Shown here one piece after another: positions 62,286 through 64,000 of a DNA stretch of 64,000 nt; positions within the stretch are counted from its first letter, which is position 1; every line of letters begins with the position of its first letter. The stretch is from Streptomyces smyrnaeus (GTDB taxonomy: Bacteria; Actinomycetota; Actinomycetes; Streptomycetales; Streptomycetaceae). Location of the stretch: the NCBI RefSeq assembly GCF_017676345.1, contig NZ_JAFFZM010000003.1, positions 186,001 through 250,000 of the forward strand, written 5' to 3'. A program made the translations under genes and the position numbers. The notes under the pieces are model-generated. The model was given only the letters and a program-made list of their open reading frames with translations. It was not told where the DNA came from and searched no databases.

Positions 62286-62579
62286 ATGTGCGCCGCACGC
62301 CACCGTCACGTCCGCGACCGCCGGGACGTGCACACGTCCCACCAGGTACGTGAGCTGAGTGAGAAGGTGCGCGCCGCCGTCCGAGAGCTGAGCAGTACCA
62401 CCCGGGCCCAGGCCCCCACCGTCGAACGGATCGCCCAGCAGGCCGGGCTGGCCGGGGACCAGGTGCGCACCGGGCTGGAGGCCATGGACAACTGCTGCGT
62501 CCTGGGACGGCACCGTGCCGCCGGGCCCGGGCACCGCACCGTCCGCCCGCACGCGACCGGGCGCGTGCCGGCCGCCTGA
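62286..62579 (+). CDS. Small protein resembling sigma-70 region 3
   Basis: 97 residues from ATG 62286 with GGGAGGAG 12-14 bases upstream. Residues 20-70 (QVRELSEKVRAAVRELSSTT then PTVERIAQQAGLAGDQV) look like region 3 of SigB-type sigma factors, a helix-turn-helix that contacts extended -10 DNA. Regions 1-2 and 4 are absent. The Arg/His-rich ends have no match. It could be a free-standing DNA-binding protein or a remnant. It follows a structured leader. Assignment rests on pattern only. Confidence 0.55.
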   Translation: MCAARHRHVRDRRDVHTSHQVRELSEKVRAAVRELSSTTRAQAPTVERIAQQAGLAGDQVRTGLEAMDNCCVLGRHRAAGPGHRTVRPHATGRVPAA

Positions 62580-62698
62580 CGGCCGCGGCCGCGGGGCGCT
62601 CTCCCGCCCCGCGGCCCCCGTGCGCCCCACGGCCACTCACGGGGCCCGGGCCACGAACAGACGAGGGCGCGGTACGGTCGTCGGTGGGAGGTTTCGGC

Positions 62699-63664
62699 TT
62701 GCGCGTGGGGGTACTGGATGTCGGTTCGAACACCGTACGGCTGGAGATAGCCGACGCCACCGGAGCGGTTCCCCTCCCGGTGCACACCGTCAAGTACCGG
62801 CTGCGGCTGGCGGACGACGTGGACAGCGAGGGCCGGCTGCCCGAGTACGCGGTCGAGCGGCTGGCCGAAGCGGCCACGGCGGCCGAGGAGGAGGCCCGGT
62901 CCTGGGGAGTGACCCGGCTGGCGGCCTTCGCGACGGCCATCGTCCGAGAGGCGCCCAACCGCGACCAGATCGTCGAAGCCGTACACAAACGCTCGGGGCT
63001 CCAGCTGCGGATCATGTCCGGTCGCCGCGAGGCGGAGCTGACGTTCCTGGCGGCCCGGCGTTGGATGGGCTGGCGGGCCGGACCGATGGTGCTGCTCGAC
63101 ATCGGCGGCGGCTCCGTGGAGGTGGCCTTCGGCCGCTCCGGAGTGCCGGACCTCGCCGTCTCGGCCCCGCTGGGCGCCGGCCGGCTCACCCGCGAGCACT
63201 TCGGCCCCGCCGACCCGCCGCCCGCCGAGCAACTGCGGGCCGTACGGCGCCAGGTACGGCACCAACTGCGCGATGTCACCGCCCGCATCCGCTGGGAGCA
63301 GCCGCACACCGCGGTGGCCACCTCCCGCACACTGCACCAGCTGGCCCGGCTGTGCGGGGCGGCGCCCGGCAGGGAAGGCCCGTTCACCCCGCGCTATCTC
63401 AAGCGCGGCCGGCTGCGCAAGGAGCTGAGCAGGCTGGCGCGGCTCCCGGCCGCCGAACGCGCCGAGCTGCCCGGTATCTCCCCCGCCCGGGCCGGCCAGG
63501 CACTGGCCGGCGCCCTGGTCGCGCACACCACCATGACACTGCTGGACATCAAGACGCTCCAGCTGTGCCCCTGGGCACTGCGCGAGGGTGTCCTGATCCA
63601 CGAGCTCGAACAGGACGCCCCCGGCGCATCCGGAAGTCCAACAACTGCCCACACTTGTCCATAG
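62699..63664 (+). CDS. Ppx/GppA-family exopolyphosphatase/guanosine pentaphosphatase
   Basis: 321 residues from a TTG start with GGGAGG seven bases upstream, giving the normal beginning LRVGVLDVGSNTVRLEIAD. GTG codons at 62684 and 62705 are alternatives. VLLDIGGGSVEVAFG is the second phosphate-binding motif of the actin-like ATPase fold. The enzyme hydrolyses inorganic polyphosphate or pppGpp and lacks the C-terminal HD extension of longer forms. It is a standard Streptomyces chromosomal gene and is outside the cluster. Confidence 0.93.
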   Translation: MRVGVLDVGSNTVRLEIADATGAVPLPVHTVKYRLRLADDVDSEGRLPEYAVERLAEAATAAEEEARSWGVTRLAAFATAIVREAPNRDQIVEAVHKRSGLQLRIMSGRREAELTFLAARRWMGWRAGPMVLLDIGGGSVEVAFGRSGVPDLAVSAPLGAGRLTREHFGPADPPPAEQLRAVRRQVRHQLRDVTARIRWEQPHTAVATSRTLHQLARLCGAAPGREGPFTPRYLKRGRLRKELSRLARLPAAERAELPGISPARAGQALAGALVAHTTMTLLDIKTLQLCPWALREGVLIHELEQDAPGASGSPTTAHTCP

Positions 63665-63713
63665 GCAGCCGCACACCCGTCGGCGAAGGCTGGGTCGCCC
63701 AACCGGACCGTAG

Positions 63714-64000
63714 GGCGACAGCCTCCTGGTCGACGGCGCGGAACACCGGCCCCATGTCACGAGCAGACCGGGCGCCCGCAGTATCACCTACACCCTCACC
63801 CTGGACACCGGCACCGTACTCACCGTCGAGATCGAGGCCGACGGCCACCAGGTGCACTGGCGCGTCACCCGTATCGAGGAGAGCGCCACCGGACGCATCG
63901 GCACGCTCGGCCTCCCGCAGCTGGCCTTTCTGTCCGTCCGCTCCGACCAGCGGCCCGCGCCCGTGCTGTACGCCGCCCGTATCGAGCTGGACAAGGCCGC
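63714..64000 (+). CDS. Unidentified coding frame running off the window, start unresolved
   Basis: From about 63765 the frame reads like protein: ITYTLTLDTGTVLTVEIEAD, then VHWRVTRIEESATGRIGTLG and VLYAARIELDKA, alternating beta strands. It stays open to the last base. No ATG, GTG or TTG occurs in this frame between the in-frame stop at 63711 and GTG 63852; an ATG at 63754 is in another frame. Either the start is unusual or internal (GTG 63852), or a frameshift separates the ATG from the body. I do not recognise the product. Confidence 0.4.

Overview
The window is high-GC actinobacterial DNA, almost certainly Streptomyces. The evidence is very GC-rich codon use, frequent GTG/TTG starts with GGAGG-type ribosome sites, ATGA/GTGA-coupled operons, SARP regulators, near-absence of TTA codons, and short interspersed repeats of a kind common between Streptomyces genes. 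Most of it (about 1-59400) is a type II aromatic polyketide cluster; the right end (about 59400-64000) is ordinary chromosome.

Layout. 1-2470: two SARP activators around a type II thioesterase. 2427-6667: a divergent three-gene unit (fold-type-II-PLP-like protein, circularly permuted ATP-grasp enzyme, aldehyde-dehydrogenase-like protein) with degenerate catalytic residues. 6874-9097: TcmI-type cyclase, ACP, ketoreductase, SchA/CurD protein, DUF1772 anthrone-oxygenase-like protein. 9121-14076: amino-acid oxidase, polar amino-acid ABC importer and LysR regulator, which separate the ACP from the ketosynthases. 14107-20139: SchA/CurD protein, cupin, KS-alpha, KS-beta, aromatase/cyclase, second DUF1772 protein, second ketoreductase, two ABM monooxygenases. 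20136-23848: dedicated acetyl-CoA carboxylase (fused AccDA, BCCP, biotin carboxylase). 23926-28881: exporter, P450, two VOC proteins, SDR. 29010-37127: Tat-exported multicopper oxidase, flavin monooxygenase, flavin halogenase, POT transporter, O-methyltransferase, luciferase-like oxidoreductase. 37277-41596: glycosyltransferase pseudogene, cation/proton antiporter, MarR switch, CDP-alcohol phosphatidyltransferase. 41673-47244: two O-methyltransferases and two large flavin monooxygenases. 47363-49846: three housekeeping-like genes including a glutathionylspermidine-synthase-like ATP-grasp protein. 49956-59385: ferredoxin, P450, TenA-like protein, asparagine-synthetase-like amidotransferase, glycosyltransferase, second multicopper oxidase with a membrane partner, a monooxygenase-dehydrogenase fusion and an SCP2 protein.

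Working model (inference). The carboxylase supplies malonyl-CoA. The KS/CLF pair, whose CLF has small gate residues, builds a long poly-beta-ketone. TcmI, cupin, SchA/CurD and SRPBCC proteins fold it, and DUF1772 and ABM proteins oxidise it to quinones. Flavin monooxygenases and P450s rearrange the skeleton, AsnB adds an amide nitrogen, and halogenase and O-methyltransferases decorate it. This enzyme set (AsnB, halogenase, several O-methyltransferases, flavin monooxygenases, P450s) matches the polycyclic-xanthone/pentangular-polyphenol class (xantholipin, lysolipin, albofungin type). The product itself cannot be read from the sequence. Unusual parts are the PLP/ATP-grasp/ALDH-like module, the ABM-dehydrogenase fusion, two multicopper oxidases, a TenA-like protein without the thiaminase cysteine, and a P450 lacking the I-helix acid.
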